Origin: Chitinophaga agrisoli
Lineage (GTDB): Bacteria > Bacteroidota > Bacteroidia > Chitinophagales > Chitinophagaceae
Reading direction: 5' to 3'
Assembly: GCF_008386695.1 (NCBI RefSeq)
Contig: NZ_VUOC01000002.1
Span: 1,790,481 to 1,854,480 of the forward strand
DNA length: 64,000 nucleotides
The translations under genes were made by a program, and so were the position numbers. The notes beneath the pieces are model-generated. The model was given only the letters and a program-made list of their open reading frames with translations, had not been told where the DNA came from and did no database searches. Positions 44,046 through 53,294 of this stretch are shown here, in pieces (within the stretch, counting starts at the first letter, position 1; the number at the start of each line of letters is the position of its first letter).

Positions 44046-45428
44046 TTATTTCTTGTTGTCTTGTTCGTATTCTGTTTCCCACTCATTCACGTCTTCACCT
44101 TTATGGCCTTCCATTTTAATGAGGAAATTCTTGGCCGGGAAATAAGGCTTAAGGTGAATATCCAGGTGTATACGGTCTTTTTGTATCGGGTCCTGCTCAA
44201 AACGGCGGATGTTAAAGTCCTCTATCAGCTTATCCGGTCCTGTTATGCTATCCAGGAAGCGGATGATCTGTTTCATGAGGTCTTTACGGGTGTTGGCGTT
44301 GAAGTTCTCAAAAGCGCGGCGGTTCAGGAAGTCCATCAGCACTTTGGTCACATAATCAAACACGCGCACTACCGAGTAGGTTTGCAGGCCTATATTATCG
44401 CCGTTGAATAAGGTTTTGGCGCTAAAGGCCATTACCTTGCCATATTCTTTTACCATGGGAACAAGCCCCATTTTTTCCAGGCTGGCGATCTCGCTTTTCT
44501 TCAATTCAAATTTCACGCCATCTACTTCATTCATGCCGCCAAATTTTTTACCGGCCGTTACCTGCGACATCAGCGTTTTATAGATCTTGCCTGCCAGTGA
44601 TCCCGAAGGTGGTACATATAGATTATCCTCCTCCCCTACTTCATCAAACTTGCCACGGCCTACCAGCCAGTTACAGGCCATGATCACATTAGAGCGGTGT
44701 ATTTCGCCACCGGTGAGGTTCGCCTGCTCAAACATCTCCATCACATCATCCGGCGCATCCAGATGGGAGAAATCTGTTACCAGCATCACCTTATTTTCAT
44801 GGGCGATCTTAGCCCATTTTTCCAGCACTTTATTGGAGCCCAGGTAACCAGGCAGTACCAGCAGGCTGTAGTTACCACGCAGGTCAAGACGATCGTAGTT
44901 CTGTACGATCTCCTGGTGAATAGCGTCTATAAACCGGGTATTATCCAGGTCCTTCAGCTGGTCCAGCTCCACGTTAATGAAGGCTACATTCTTTATCTTA
45001 TCGGATTCTGTATTCTTGAAAAAGAGCGCTACGTTGCGGTAGGACTGTTCCAGCTCTTTGGTGGATTCCACTGCTTCCGCCAGGTTGGCCGTCAGCACTT
45101 TATCCGCCTGTTCTGCATGCTCTGCGCTGAAGTTCACCATATCCGTGAGCTCCGTAGCAGATGACAATACCTTTTCCCAAACCTGCAGGGATTTGCGGAG
45201 CTTATCCCGCTCTCCTTTTTTATTGCCTTCTGTCAGGAATATATTGCGGCGTGCTTTACGATCGGGGTTAAGGTTCTGGGCGCCTTCAATAGATGCTTCC
45301 AGCAGGTCAAATCCACCATACTTGGCCAATACCTCGATGCTTTGCTCAAGGGAGGCATCCTGTTGCTGGACTGCAGGCTGGCCGGCGGCCTGCGTTTCTT
45401 CCTGCTGATTTTTTTGTAACTCTGCCAT
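44046..45428 (-). CDS. tssC: T6SS sheath protein TssC (VipB)
   Basis: Large sheath subunit that polymerises with TssB into the contractile sheath. The 460-residue product contains the N-terminal sheath-binding region (EQSIEVLAKYGGFDLLEASIEG) and landmarks such as VAFINVELDQLKDLDNTRFI, DRLDLRGNYSLLVLPGYLGS and GKIYKTLMSQVTAGKKFGG. These differ from the proteobacterial pattern, as in T6SSiii. The ATG at 45428 (MAELQKN) is used; the frame continues two codons upstream to a TTG. It is separated from tssB by 280 bases of A/T-rich repeat, unusual for genes that are normally adjacent. Confidence 0.92.
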   Translation of the reverse strand: MAELQKNQQEETQAAGQPAVQQQDASLEQSIEVLAKYGGFDLLEASIEGAQNLNPDRKARRNIFLTEGNKKGERDKLRKSLQVWEKVLSSATELTDMVNFSAEHAEQADKVLTANLAEAVESTKELEQSYRNVALFFKNTESDKIKNVAFINVELDQLKDLDNTRFIDAIHQEIVQNYDRLDLRGNYSLLVLPGYLGSNKVLEKWAKIAHENKVMLVTDFSHLDAPDDVMEMFEQANLTGGEIHRSNVIMACNWLVGRGKFDEVGEEDNLYVPPSGSLAGKIYKTLMSQVTAGKKFGGMNEVDGVKFELKKSEIASLEKMGLVPMVKEYGKVMAFSAKTLFNGDNIGLQTYSVVRVFDYVTKVLMDFLNRRAFENFNANTRKDLMKQIIRFLDSITGPDKLIEDFNIRRFEQDPIQKDRIHLDIHLKPYFPAKNFLIKMEGHKGEDVNEWETEYEQDNKK

Positions 45429-45434
45429 AAACAA

Positions 45435-45714
45435 TTATTAATTACGAATTACGAATTATCGATTAAGAAATGTGTTCATGATCACTGTTGAAAGTATCTC
45501 ATGATGTGCGTAAATACAACATATGAACACCATCATGCGTAGCTTGTAAATATTCATGATGCGAATGATCAGTCACAAAACCTGTGATTAATCACCTAAT
45601 GGATCAATATGCTGTAAATATTAAAGAAAACATCTGCTACCCTATGTAAATTATCAATCATCAATTATGGATCACTTTTTCAATCGTAATTCGTAATTGA
45701 TAATTTGTAATTAC
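45435..45714. other. A/T-rich repeat-bearing gap between tssB and tssC
   Basis: No open frame. The left end carries tandem AATTACG units (45440-45454) and the right end their inverted copies (TCGTAATTCGTAATT at 45684-45698); these 15-base arms are a perfect match. The middle has CATGATCA/TGATCA-like pairs. It may act as a hairpin or regulator region in the tssH-B-C transcript, or contain a separate promoter for tssC. Confidence 0.5.
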
Positions 45715-46155
45715 TTACTTCAGGTCCTTTAACATACCGCGTACAGCGCTTAGCAGGGCCTGTCTTGCAGCAGGGTCTGCCAGGGCGCTCTTCAGTATTT
45801 TATTGGTCTTAAGGTGTTTCATGATCTTAAGGAACTGTTCCTTTTCAGAAGCCAGGTCGTTCAGGAAAGCGCTTTGGGCGGTGATGCCCTTAATGCCAAA
45901 ATCGCCCAGGTTATGAAACTGCAGGGTTTCCGGTACGGACTGTCCATCTGCATCATGGAAAGTAACAGGCACTGCCGGTTTGTAGTGCTCAAATACATCT
46001 TCCACCTTGGTTAACCCTTGTACGATTTCGGGCTTAATAGGGGTTTGCTGGGTTAACTTTTCAGCAAACAACGTTCGGTTATGTGATATTTCGATGATCG
46101 CCTCATTGGCGTCGAGCTTCACCTCATTACCACCAATTCCATAGTTATCGTTCAT
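45715..46155 (-). CDS. tssB: T6SS sheath protein TssB (VipA)
   Basis: Small sheath subunit, pairs with TssC. The product is 146 residues, beginning MNDNYGIGGNEVKLDANEAI; characteristic segments are PVTFHDADGQSVPETLQFHNLGDF and AFLNDLASEKEQFLKIMKHL, and the C-terminal helix KSALADPAARQALLSAVRGML. It has the shorter, neutral N-terminus of the Bacteroidota form. The gene is 125 bases downstream of tssH and 280 bases upstream of tssC, on the same strand. Confidence 0.88.
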   Translation of the reverse strand: MNDNYGIGGNEVKLDANEAIIEISHNRTLFAEKLTQQTPIKPEIVQGLTKVEDVFEHYKPAVPVTFHDADGQSVPETLQFHNLGDFGIKGITAQSAFLNDLASEKEQFLKIMKHLKTNKILKSALADPAARQALLSAVRGMLKDLK

Positions 46156-46280
46156 AAGAAAAGATTTTAATGTTTGCTATGGTTACCTTTAAGTTAAACA
46201 ATTTCTTTGACAATCTTATTGAATCATGCTCACTGTGTATATGCTTTTACATATACAAACTACTCATTACTGACTAGTAT

Positions 46281-48749
46281 TTATGATTGAATCACTTCCC
46301 ATTTCAGTTCGCCTGTTTCGTCTACATCCAGCTTTACCTGCATGTTCTTTTGCAGGGCGCCTTCAATGATCATGCGTGACAGGGGTTTACGGAGCCGGCT
46401 ACGGATCACCTCCTTCAGCGGGCGGGCGCCATATTGTGGGGAATAGCCCAATGTGGCCAGCTGCTGCCGCGCATTGTCAGATACTTCAAAGCTGATCTGC
46501 TGCTGCTCCAATAGCTGCAATAAATGTTGCAGGTGTATATCAAAGATCTTCACCACATTTTCTTGTTGAATAGGACCAAACGGCACGATCTCCGTTAAAC
46601 GCCCCAGGAATTCCGGGCGGAAATGGCGGGCCATTATCTCCATAAGCTGTTGTGACTGCGGAATAACACCCTCACGGAAAGATTGCGCAATGATATCACT
46701 TCCTATATTAGAGGTGAAAAGGATCAGCGCATTTGAGAAATCGCCGGTTTTACCCAGGCGGTCATGCAACTTTCCTTCATCCATGATCTGCAAAAAGATG
46801 TCGAATACAGAGGGATGGGCTTTTTCAATCTCATCAAATAACACCACGGCATAGGGTTGTTGCCGGATCTTGTTCACCAGCAGACCGCCTTCTTCATATC
46901 CTACATAACCCGGGGGGGCGCCATATAATAAGGCGGCGGAATGCTCCTCCTTAAACTCGGACATATCAAAGCGTATCATGCAGCGCTCATCCTGGAACAA
47001 AAAGTCTGCCAGCGACTTCGCCAGCTCTGTTTTACCGGTACCTGTAGGCCCCAGGAAAAAGAAGGAGCCAATAGGTTGCCCCGGCCGGCTTAAACCGGAA
47101 CGGGATTCCAGGATCGCCTCTGCTACGGTCTTTAACGCATGGTCCTGACCAACTACGCGTTTGCGCAGGTGCAGGTCCATGCTCACCAGGCGTTCTCTTT
47201 CCTGTGATTGTATCTTGCCCAGGGGGATACCGGTTGCCTCTGCGATGATCGTTGCCAGATCTATCGTGTTCACCTCATCCGTATGAGTGGTAGTGAAAGA
47301 TTGTAATTGTTGTAATATATCCTGCAACGTTTCCTTTAAGGCCTGAGGGTCTTCTGTTTTAAAAAGATCCTTTTCCGTTTGTAGCCGGCTGGTGATCAAC
47401 GCGCTTAACCGCTGCATGAGCAATTGATGCAGCCATAACAATTCCTGACGGGCCGTGGCAGCGGTTACATCAATTGTATCCAGCTGCTGTTGCAATTGTT
47501 CCACGATCTGTCCGCCAGTATCCTGCAAAGTGCGGATGGCAGACATGGTACGGTCCAACAGGTTGATGGCGCTATCCGGCAGGCAGCGTTCCTTCAGATA
47601 ACGGCGCGCCAGCCGTATAGCCTCCAGGGTTACTGCGGCGTCTGCCTTGAGGCGGTAATATTCTTCGTAAGCCGGCAGCACGGCTTCTATCATGCGGGCA
47701 GCCAGTGCCTCGTCCGGCTCCGCCAGCGCAATGGTCTCAAAACAGTGGCGCAAAAGGCTATCGGGCTCTATTAGCTTGCGGAAACCTTCCGGCGTACTGC
47801 TGCCTATCACAATGATCTCTCCTTTGCCTAATGCAGCCTTTAATATATTGGCTATGCCACCTGCGCCGGATCCGGGCTGTTTATCCAGCAGGGTATGTAG
47901 ATTGTCAATAAACAAAATATGGCGGCCGTTCTGCTTCAGTTGCTGTATGATCTGCAGCAACCTGTCTTCCAGCTCATTCTTATAGGCGGCCCCGGCAATA
48001 AATGCGCCATAATCCAGCGCGTAAATATCTGTTTGTTGTAATAACAAGGATACCTGCCGCTGCACAATAGCATGGGCCAGATTATCCGCCAGGGATGTTT
48101 TGCCTACGCCCCCCTCACCTATTATTAATATGCTGGATCGTCCCTTGCGGGTCAGTATCTCCGTCATCATGCGGATCTCCGCATCCCTGCCCGGCAAGGC
48201 ATGCTTTTCAGCAAAACGTTGCGGATCCGTAAGGCGGTATACATATTTTAACGGCGTGCGGGAGGTATTAGCGGTTTGCCCGTTGGCGTTACCGGCTCCT
48301 TTATCCTTATTGTTATGGGTGTTATGTGTTAAGAGTTGTTCGCGGGTGAATGGAAACGTCTTTAACTGCTCATAAGAAAAGCCAACACCTGGTGTGCTCA
48401 GGGCAATCAACAGGCTCCAGGCATCTGTAGCGTCCAGGTTTTGCGAGAGGCGTTGCACATCTGCTTCCTGCAATACAGCTGCAGCCTGCTCATCTTCCCC
48501 GGGCTCATCTACCAGGCGGGGTGATCTGGGTAAGTTATCCAACCGTACATCCGCCCATTCTTCCAGGTAATAGATATCCAGGTCCATAGCCTGCAGCGCT
48601 GAGGTAAGGCCTGCATCTTTATGTAAACATGCTTTCAACAAGTGCGCCGGCGTATACCGTGCATGATGATATTCTTTGGCAATTGCCTGGGCTATGCGTA
48701 TGGCAGCCTGTACTTCTGGAGTATATGTAGCGTATGTGGCCAGGGTCAT
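46281..48749 (-). CDS. tssH: T6SS disassembly ATPase TssH (ClpV)
   Basis: AAA+ unfoldase that recycles the contracted sheath. The 822-residue protein has an N-domain (about 1-145), D1 with Walker A GEGGVGKT (211-218), an insert with coiled-coil features, and D2 with Walker A GPTGTGKT (567-574) and Walker B VVLFDEIEKAH. In D1 the Walker B reads LFIDNLHT: the catalytic Glu is Asn283, suggesting that D1 binds but barely hydrolyses ATP. It is shorter than the about 880-residue proteobacterial ClpV, lacking part of the middle domain. First gene of block 3, divergent from block 4. Confidence 0.93.
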   Translation of the reverse strand: MTLATYATYTPEVQAAIRIAQAIAKEYHHARYTPAHLLKACLHKDAGLTSALQAMDLDIYYLEEWADVRLDNLPRSPRLVDEPGEDEQAAAVLQEADVQRLSQNLDATDAWSLLIALSTPGVGFSYEQLKTFPFTREQLLTHNTHNNKDKGAGNANGQTANTSRTPLKYVYRLTDPQRFAEKHALPGRDAEIRMMTEILTRKGRSSILIIGEGGVGKTSLADNLAHAIVQRQVSLLLQQTDIYALDYGAFIAGAAYKNELEDRLLQIIQQLKQNGRHILFIDNLHTLLDKQPGSGAGGIANILKAALGKGEIIVIGSSTPEGFRKLIEPDSLLRHCFETIALAEPDEALAARMIEAVLPAYEEYYRLKADAAVTLEAIRLARRYLKERCLPDSAINLLDRTMSAIRTLQDTGGQIVEQLQQQLDTIDVTAATARQELLWLHQLLMQRLSALITSRLQTEKDLFKTEDPQALKETLQDILQQLQSFTTTHTDEVNTIDLATIIAEATGIPLGKIQSQERERLVSMDLHLRKRVVGQDHALKTVAEAILESRSGLSRPGQPIGSFFFLGPTGTGKTELAKSLADFLFQDERCMIRFDMSEFKEEHSAALLYGAPPGYVGYEEGGLLVNKIRQQPYAVVLFDEIEKAHPSVFDIFLQIMDEGKLHDRLGKTGDFSNALILFTSNIGSDIIAQSFREGVIPQSQQLMEIMARHFRPEFLGRLTEIVPFGPIQQENVVKIFDIHLQHLLQLLEQQQISFEVSDNARQQLATLGYSPQYGARPLKEVIRSRLRKPLSRMIIEGALQKNMQVKLDVDETGELKWEVIQS

Positions 48750-49473
48750 GTTGGATGATACACGGTTTTTCTAACTGATCAAATTATTTCCATTCGTGGT
48801 CCATAGCCTGGTGGCAATGGATGGGTCAATATAAAATGGTACTTCTTGTATTAAGGCAATAAAGATACGGTTAAAATGTATATAACAAATTCCTGAAGCG
48901 GCGGAACGTACTGTGGTGGCATAAAGTATGATTAAAACAAATGCCTTTTTAATTAAATAGGATTTTTATAAACATCTATAATGGTGATACAATTTACTAC
49001 TAATCAACAGGCTCGCTCATCACTTAAAATTTTATAAGAATTCGTTTATTTTTTAATGTTACTACAATCGTACATCCATTATTTTTTCATCAAATAATGA
49101 TGGTATGCATTATGGTAAGATATTTGTCAGATACAGCTCCGCGGCATACTACTTAAATGAATAATATCGCCGCTTCGTATATCAATAATTTAACAATCTA
49201 TCGTTTCATTAATTTTTAAAATGCGGTGGTCTATATCTGGAAGAATAGTTATTTTCGTAACAGAACCATGGTCCATTTGCACAACTTAAATGGTGAAATG
49301 ATGGAAAAGCCTTTAACCCGAGACCCGTTACAAACTTATCCGTACAAGAGATATAATGATGTTACTGATAACCTCGTTAATCTGTTGCACCCCATTTCAG
49401 ACGGGATATAGCACCCCATGGTTCCGGATTACCCCGGCGGATAAACACTTACAATAAAAAAATCCAACGTTAT
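48750..49473. other. Long A/T-rich divergent intergenic region (tssH/tssD2)
   Basis: About 720 bases. No convincing gene: a 61-codon frame at 49226-49411 has no family character and follows A/T-rich DNA. The region must hold promoters for the two divergent T6SS blocks, and a TATTTTCG box near 49250-49257 resembles the phylum's -7 element. Two copies of a TCATTAA-like motif are seen on the left of the tssD2 start (49168, 49204). The A/T content is well above that of neighbours, which suggests regulated or foreign DNA. Confidence 0.45.
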
Positions 49474-49863
49474 ATGTCTTTCATAGCATTGTTAGAAATA
49501 GATGAAAAGCCCATTAATATCCTGGAATGCAATTATGGCTTTTCCCAGGGTACCGATAATCTTGGTAAACCCTCTTCTATGCCCAAAGGCGGCTCCATTT
49601 CCCTGCTGCTGGAATCTACTAAGGATACAGACCTGGTACAATGGATGGTATCCCCTGATCAGAAGAAAACAGGGAAGATCACCTTTAAACGTAATGACCA
49701 TGACTCCAGCCTGCGTACGGTAGAGTTTACAGATGGCGTATGCGTACAGTTCCATGAAAGCTTTAATCACCTGGGCGCAAGCCCCATGGTTACCCATATC
49801 GTAATATCCGCCAGGGAGCTGAAAATAGGTAGTGTTTCACACGTAAAGAACTGGGGGGAGTAA
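49474..49863 (+). CDS. tssD: T6SS tube protein TssD (Hcp), second copy
   Basis: A second Hcp-like protein of 129 residues, the same length as tssD1 but clearly diverged. It starts MSFIALLEIDEKPINILECNYGF and keeps the Bacteroidota TssD tracts SISLLLESTKDTDLVQWMV and MVTHIVISARELKIGSVSHV. By eye it shares about a third of residues with the copy at 34073. It begins block 4 and is three bases before the unknown 383-residue gene. A role in loading the protein encoded next to it is plausible: tube subunits commonly act as effector chaperones. Confidence 0.88.
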   Translation: MSFIALLEIDEKPINILECNYGFSQGTDNLGKPSSMPKGGSISLLLESTKDTDLVQWMVSPDQKKTGKITFKRNDHDSSLRTVEFTDGVCVQFHESFNHLGASPMVTHIVISARELKIGSVSHVKNWGE

Positions 49864-49866
49864 ACT

Positions 49867-51018
49867 ATGGACGAGCCCAAGGCCAAGCTGGATGCGGTAG
49901 CCTCCTTTGTGTTGCATTACCTGGGAGATGCTTTCCAGCAAATGAGATCGGCAGCACCTGCAAATGTAACAGAAGAGCTGATAAGCCCCGCCGGGTACAC
50001 TCCGTTGTCTCCCGCAGAACTATCGGCCCGGCAAACAGCGATCTTTAATAATAAGCTGTTGCACCTGGCTTTTCAGCTGCCTACCGTTTTATACAACGCA
50101 GGCATTACCAGTCAGCTGCTGTCTGCAGATAAGATCCACATCACCCGGCATCAGCAATACCTGGGCATACAGGTGGCTGGCTATGGCTTAATGATCATAG
50201 ACCTGCAGGGCAAAAAGTTCCATGCCAGGTTATGGCAGACAAGCAATAAACAGCAGCCCGTTAACGAAAAGCCCATTGATATAAAGGAGATACGGGTAAA
50301 CGGCGCCACGCACAAACGTAATCTCAATACCGATTTTGATTATACTACTGCCATCCATCGGGATAAGGATTACATTGTTGATCAGTTCAAAGATTTCCTT
50401 AATAAGGAAGGTATACCGGTAAGCCTGGAAGAACTGGCATCGGATGGTATTAAAGTAAACTGGCAAAAGCATAAAGAGCTGGTTAAGAAATTAGGTCCCG
50501 TGCATGAGGTGTATAAAGGGCTGATCAAATCCAGCACCGCCAGCACCATTTATGATATTGCCACCGCCAGTCAGGGTAAAGGCAATCTGCCTGGCGTAGA
50601 TGCCATTCCCGGTGGTAAACAGTTGGTGGATATTATGGCGAATGACATGTTTAATAAAGACGCCCTGCTCTTTATTGATATGGCGCAAAAAACGCCCGCC
50701 AGCAAAACAGACGCTTACGGTAATTCACAAGGCGGCTACCAACGGCTTATCAACGCCATGCGAACGTATAATAATAATGACTGGGGAGATACCTTTCAGG
50801 GTGTATACCTGCATGAAGAAGAACTGAAGATCATGGAAAAAATGCAGTTTATCATACCTGGCGCTATGAGCTTCAGTCCTAACTTCAGCGCGCGTCCGTT
50901 TGATAAGGATGGAAAGCCGTACGATTTCTTTATGTACATACACGGCAGCCAATTAAATAGCGAATATATTAAAATGGACGAGCTGGGCGTCATTTACATA
51001 AACCCGGCAACACAATAA
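49867..51018 (+). CDS. Unknown protein between tssD2 and tssI, possible T6SS effector
   Basis: I do not recognise a family. The product is 383 residues, with no signal peptide, no membrane helix and no cysteine at all. The N-terminal 130 residues look alpha/beta (AELSARQTAIFNNKLLHLAF, then DKIHITRHQQYLGIQVAGYG). The middle (about 185-260) is charged and helical, and the C-terminal third is more beta-rich (QFIIPGAMSFSPNFSARPF and PYDFFMYIHGSQLNSEYI). It lies 3 bases after a dedicated TssD copy, overlaps the downstream lipoprotein gene by one base (TAATG), and is followed by tssI. This placement is that of a secreted effector with an immunity gene; alternatives are a chaperone or a structural protein. 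Confidence 0.6.
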   Translation: MDEPKAKLDAVASFVLHYLGDAFQQMRSAAPANVTEELISPAGYTPLSPAELSARQTAIFNNKLLHLAFQLPTVLYNAGITSQLLSADKIHITRHQQYLGIQVAGYGLMIIDLQGKKFHARLWQTSNKQQPVNEKPIDIKEIRVNGATHKRNLNTDFDYTTAIHRDKDYIVDQFKDFLNKEGIPVSLEELASDGIKVNWQKHKELVKKLGPVHEVYKGLIKSSTASTIYDIATASQGKGNLPGVDAIPGGKQLVDIMANDMFNKDALLFIDMAQKTPASKTDAYGNSQGGYQRLINAMRTYNNNDWGDTFQGVYLHEEELKIMEKMQFIIPGAMSFSPNFSARPFDKDGKPYDFFMYIHGSQLNSEYIKMDELGVIYINPATQ

Positions 51019-51440
51019 TGAAACAGGGCATACATAACATCGGCTTTAGCGTACTATTCATATTGGGCGTATTACTCACCGGCACTGCCAGCTGTCAGCA
51101 AACGCAAAGTAAACTGCAACAGGCGCCGGAAACTGGTTACACGCTCCTGAAAACAAAAAAAGGGAAAGAAGGCCTGGTATCAGAACTGTGGACGTACGGA
51201 AACGATACCAGTAAATATCTGATCCGTAAATACCGGTACAACAAACTCATCACCATTTCGCATTATGAACAGGGAAAAGCCAATGGATATATCATGATGG
51301 CCAATGACAGCGGCGTTATACTGCTGGAAGGCGCCATGAAGGATGGCAAACGACACGGCATATTCAAGAATTACGATGATACCGGTAAGCTCCTGTCTAC
51401 CATGACCTACGAGAATGATTCATTAATAGAAAACAAGTAA
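51018..51440 (+). CDS. MORN/YwqK-like lipoprotein, possible immunity protein
   Basis: A 140-residue exported lipoprotein. The signal peptide is followed by lipobox GTASC, giving lipidated Cys26 and a mature protein of about 115 residues. The second half contains repeats of the MORN/YwqK antitoxin type: YEQGKANGYIMMANDSGVILLEGAMK and KDGKRHGIFKNYDDTGKLLS. Such proteins are frequent immunity partners of contact-delivered toxins in Bacteroidota. The ATG overlaps the preceding stop codon by one base. It could neutralise a toxin acting in the periplasm. The alternative that it is the lipoprotein of the envelope complex (TssQ) cannot be excluded, but the repeats argue against it. Confidence 0.65.
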   Translation: MKQGIHNIGFSVLFILGVLLTGTASCQQTQSKLQQAPETGYTLLKTKKGKEGLVSELWTYGNDTSKYLIRKYRYNKLITISHYEQGKANGYIMMANDSGVILLEGAMKDGKRHGIFKNYDDTGKLLSTMTYENDSLIENK

Positions 51441-51468
51441 TTTTTAACCCGTCTACAACCGCAATATT

Positions 51469-53286
51469 ATGCAAACATCATCCATAGACCAGTTTCTGCA
51501 GAAATCCTCCATCAGCATTGAAGGGTATAGCGGACAAGTGGAATTCAGCAACGTTACTTTGGAACAGGCTGTTGGCGGCCATCACTACTTCAGCTTCTTC
51601 TGGCGTCCCGGCGGCGTTATCTCCGATATGTCCTATCAACGCAAGATCGTTGAAAGTTATATAGGCAAGAAACTGACGATCACTTTTGGCAGTTACCGTT
51701 TCCAGGGTATTATCACCAGCCTGGGCGTGATAGATGAAGAGGGCGCGGCCAAAGGTTTCCAGGTAGCGGGCATCAGCCCCACCATCCTGCTGGATGATGT
51801 ACCCCAGAGCACTTCCTGGTACCAGAAAAACCTGCAGTCCATCATACAAGGCGCCTTACAGGATGGCGGCAGCTCGCTTAAAACAGAAGTAGTGCCTGCT
51901 TTTAAGAAAGTGATCCAGTACTGCGTACAGTACAATGAAACTGATTTTGATTTCCTGGTACGTATGTCGGCCCGCTATGGGGAATGGATGTATTACGACG
52001 GCAGCCAGCTGGTAATAGGCGATGTACAGAAATCAGACCTGAAGCTGGAGAACAATATTACCCTCCATAATTTTAAAATAGTGGCCTCTGTGAGCCCGCA
52101 ACGCATCAACTACGTATCCTATGATGCAATGACCGCCGGACCAGTAAGTGAAAAAGGACAGAAAGCAGAAATAGGTAGCGACGCTTACATGAAGTACTCC
52201 GCAGCTGCATCAGACGGTATGTTTGCTGCGTCCTCCAACAAACAAACCTTTATAGGACATGGATACAATCAGGAGGAGCTGAAGCGCGCCAAGGACCTGC
52301 AGTCCAAAGTAACGGCTACAGAGTTTGTAAAGGTAAGCGGCGTAAGCCAGCTGCCGGTAGCGCCGGGCCAACGTATTGTAGTAGCGGCTGGTCAAAGCCA
52401 ATCCAATTATATTGTTACCGCTGCCAAACATTTTGCAGATACCCCGGGCAACTATTATTGTGCATTTACCGCCGTGCCGGCAGATGTAAAAGCGCCTCCC
52501 TACAGCAACCCGCACCATATTCCCAAAGCGGATATGCAAAGTGCCCTGGTAAAGGATAATAATGATCCGGATAAACTGGGCAGGGTACGCGTACAATTCT
52601 TCTGGCAGCAACAAGGCGAGTTAAGCCCCTGGTTACGCCAGGCCTCCCCTGCCGCGGGTGGCGGCACCGGTTTCCACTTTGTGCCGGAAGTAGGCGAAGA
52701 GGTAGTAGTAGGATTTGAAGGCGGTAATGCGGAAATGCCTTTTGTGCTGGGCAGTAAGTTCAATGGCAAAGCTAAAAGCGGGTACGGCGATCCGCAGAAT
52801 AATGTAAAAGCCATTAAAACCCGCAGCGGCAACACCATTGCGCTGGATGACGCAGCCGGCAGCATCACCGTAACGGATAAGAACGGCAGCATGATGATGA
52901 TGGACGGCTCCGGCAACATCACTGTTAAATCACAAACGCTGGTAACCGTAAAAACAGATGATAAGATCGTGGTGGATGCGCCCAACAAGATAGAGTTCAT
53001 CTCCAAAGAAGTACATATCAAGGGCTCTGAAAAAGTGATCATCGGCGAAGGCCCGGCTAAGATAACAGTGGACAATACTGCCAATAAAATAGAGTCTACC
53101 GCCGATAAGATCAAGACCATGGCAGACACCCTGCATGAACTGTTATGCGCCGCCAACATGAAACTGAATGCAGAACACTGCCAGGCAGTGGGCAGTACCA
53201 AAATGGATATCAGCAGCACCAGCGTTAAAGTGAGCGGTGGCACGGCTACTGATATTGTAGGAGGAATGGTGAATATTAATTGCTAG
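51469..53286 (+). CDS. tssI: T6SS spike protein TssI (VgrG)
   Basis: Spike trimer at the tip of the tube. Domains in order: gp27-like (about 1-330, with SISIEGYSGQVEFSNVTLEQ and YCVQYNETDFDFLVRMSARYG), OB-fold gp5-like (about 345-440, DPDKLGRVRVQFFWQQQ and the PEVGEEVVVGFEGGNAEMPF), and a C-terminal beta-helix-type needle with repeated DKIVV, NKIEF and VKVSG units, ending NINC. There is no C-terminal toxin extension or PAAR fusion, so cargo must bind non-covalently or ride in the tube. It follows the lipoprotein gene by 28 bases and overlaps the reading frame start of the next gene's upstream TTG. Confidence 0.93.
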   Translation: MQTSSIDQFLQKSSISIEGYSGQVEFSNVTLEQAVGGHHYFSFFWRPGGVISDMSYQRKIVESYIGKKLTITFGSYRFQGIITSLGVIDEEGAAKGFQVAGISPTILLDDVPQSTSWYQKNLQSIIQGALQDGGSSLKTEVVPAFKKVIQYCVQYNETDFDFLVRMSARYGEWMYYDGSQLVIGDVQKSDLKLENNITLHNFKIVASVSPQRINYVSYDAMTAGPVSEKGQKAEIGSDAYMKYSAAASDGMFAASSNKQTFIGHGYNQEELKRAKDLQSKVTATEFVKVSGVSQLPVAPGQRIVVAAGQSQSNYIVTAAKHFADTPGNYYCAFTAVPADVKAPPYSNPHHIPKADMQSALVKDNNDPDKLGRVRVQFFWQQQGELSPWLRQASPAAGGGTGFHFVPEVGEEVVVGFEGGNAEMPFVLGSKFNGKAKSGYGDPQNNVKAIKTRSGNTIALDDAAGSITVTDKNGSMMMMDGSGNITVKSQTLVTVKTDDKIVVDAPNKIEFISKEVHIKGSEKVIIGEGPAKITVDNTANKIESTADKIKTMADTLHELLCAANMKLNAEHCQAVGSTKMDISSTSVKVSGGTATDIVGGMVNINC

Positions 53287-53294
53287 CAACTTAC

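Noticed and set aside
49226-49411. A 61-codon frame upstream of tssD2
   Set aside because: A/T-rich context, no family character and no coupling; judged non-coding.
51018-51440. The lipoprotein considered as TssQ
   Set aside because: Kept only as an alternative: the MORN/YwqK-like repeats and its coupling to the preceding cytosolic-type protein fit immunity better than a membrane-complex role.
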